Assembly (NCBI RefSeq): GCF_023509015.1
Contig: NZ_CP094975.1
Span: forward strand, 255,501-319,500
DNA length: 64,000 bases
Source of the DNA: Pseudomonas abieticivorans
Lineage (GTDB): Bacteria > Pseudomonadota > Gammaproteobacteria > Pseudomonadales > Pseudomonadaceae
Reading direction: 5' to 3'
Shown here in pieces: positions 63,618 through 64,000 of this stretch; the stretch's first letter is position 1; each line of letters begins with the position of its first letter. The notes below the pieces were generated by a model, which did not search any database, was not told the origin of the DNA, and was given only the letters and a program-made list of their open reading frames with translations. The translations under genes and the position numbers were made by a program.

Positions 63618-64000
63618 TCAGACCGGCAGCCCCTTGGCGCGCAGCAGCGAATCAAAACGCTCGGGGTCGGCGGTGCCGGCCTGGTTGGTTTCACGGATGC
63701 CCGCCTCGCGCTGCAGGTGCGCCAGGGTCTTGGGCAGCAAGGCGCCAGCGTCTTGCGCCGGGATGGCGATGACCCCGTCGGCATCGCCCAGCACCAGGTC
63801 GCCCGGCAGCACGCACAGGCCGGCGCAGGCGATTGGCACGTTGATCTCACCCGGGCCGTCCTTGCTCGGCCCGCGATGGGTGTGCCCGGCGGCGAACACC
63901 GGGATGATGCCTTCGGCCAGCTCTTCCAAATCGCGCACCGCACCGTCGATGACGATGCCGCCCAACTTGACTCGCAGCGCCGTGGTGCGCACCAGGCCAC
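63618..64000 (-). CDS. RraA family protein, 4-carboxy-4-hydroxy-2-oxoadipate aldolase-like, cut by the window edge
   Basis: The C-terminal 127 codons are present and the 5' end lies beyond base 64000. The blocks LRVKLGGIVIDGAVRDLEELAEGIIPVFAAGHTHRGPSKD and VLPGDLVLGDADGVIAIPA are the active-site and metal-binding regions of HMG/CHA aldolases (LigK, GalC), with the catalytic Arg-Asp of AVRD. These enzymes split 4-carboxy-4-hydroxy-2-oxoadipate to pyruvate and oxaloacetate. It begins the operon that continues with CitMHS, TerC and a LigI-like lactonase, and LigI and LigK belong to one pathway. RraA relatives without aldolase activity exist, so the function needs the missing half. Confidence 0.86.
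   Translation of the reverse strand, partial: GLVRTTALRVKLGGIVIDGAVRDLEELAEGIIPVFAAGHTHRGPSKDGPGEINVPIACAGLCVLPGDLVLGDADGVIAIPAQDAGALLPKTLAHLQREAGIRETNQAGTADPERFDSLLRAKGLPV

Overview
The window reads as a chromosomal stretch of a fluorescent-group Pseudomonas (P. putida / P. fluorescens type). The case rests on high GC, dense short-spaced operons, OprD and OprB porins, an AAHS-type aromatic-acid permease, TauR-like MocR regulators, and REP palindromes of the pseudomonad kind at 21331-21357 and 56711-56809. I see no rRNA, tRNA, insertion sequence, prophage or CRISPR array. Most of the window is accessory uptake and catabolism rather than core metabolism.

Layout. 1-2500: end of msrA, a SnoaL-like protein, xthA, a NIPSNAP protein and a decayed SDR gene. 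2579-4326: a two-gene molybdate-type ABC pair behind a near-perfect ModE operator, with no ATPase gene beside it. 4471-8852: a possible leader ORF and terminator, then an operon of an unknown protein, a GMC dehydrogenase and an aldonolactone oxidase. 8890-15832: a class B acid phosphatase lipoprotein facing a self-contained exbD-tonB-receptor-exbB-5'-nucleotidase operon; the receptor gene carries a frameshift. 15998-24934: TetR regulator, enoyl-CoA hydratase, a ferric-iron ABC importer, a DUF1989 protein, an SRAP protein and a MATE pump. 25017-27680: OprD porin and aromatic-acid MFS permease. 28414-35161: a CpxAR-like two-component system divergent from a second BamA, then an orphan Tle1-type lipase and an RcnB-like protein. 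35290-44380: SDR, sulfite exporter, taurine-type aminotransferase, TauR-like regulator, TauABC transporter and a second MocR regulator. 44634-48861: OprB-like porin, amidase and MFS transporter. 49162-58609: TonB receptor, peptide-type ABC importer, VanX-like dipeptidase and L,D-transpeptidase. 58738-64000: a flavin dehydrogenase behind two IclR-type palindromes, then a reverse-strand operon with an RraA/CHA-aldolase, a citrate-type transporter, TerC and an exported LigI-like lactonase.

How the parts work together. The clearest regulatory result is a repeated operator: two direct 10-bp CTGG elements separated by exactly 12 bp occur in front of tauE, the aminotransferase and tauA, and a variant with the same geometry lies in front of the porin-amidase-MFS operon. 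This links the sulfonate genes into one local regulon and suggests that the second MocR controls the amidase operon. The best candidates for undescribed systems are the TonB/5'-nucleotidase operon (a dedicated outer-membrane energiser with a surface or periplasmic nucleotidase), the GMC dehydrogenase plus lactone oxidase operon (possibly making an ascorbate-like product), and the receptor-ABC-VanX-L,D-transpeptidase group (possibly D-amino-acid peptide uptake). All three are inferences from gene content.
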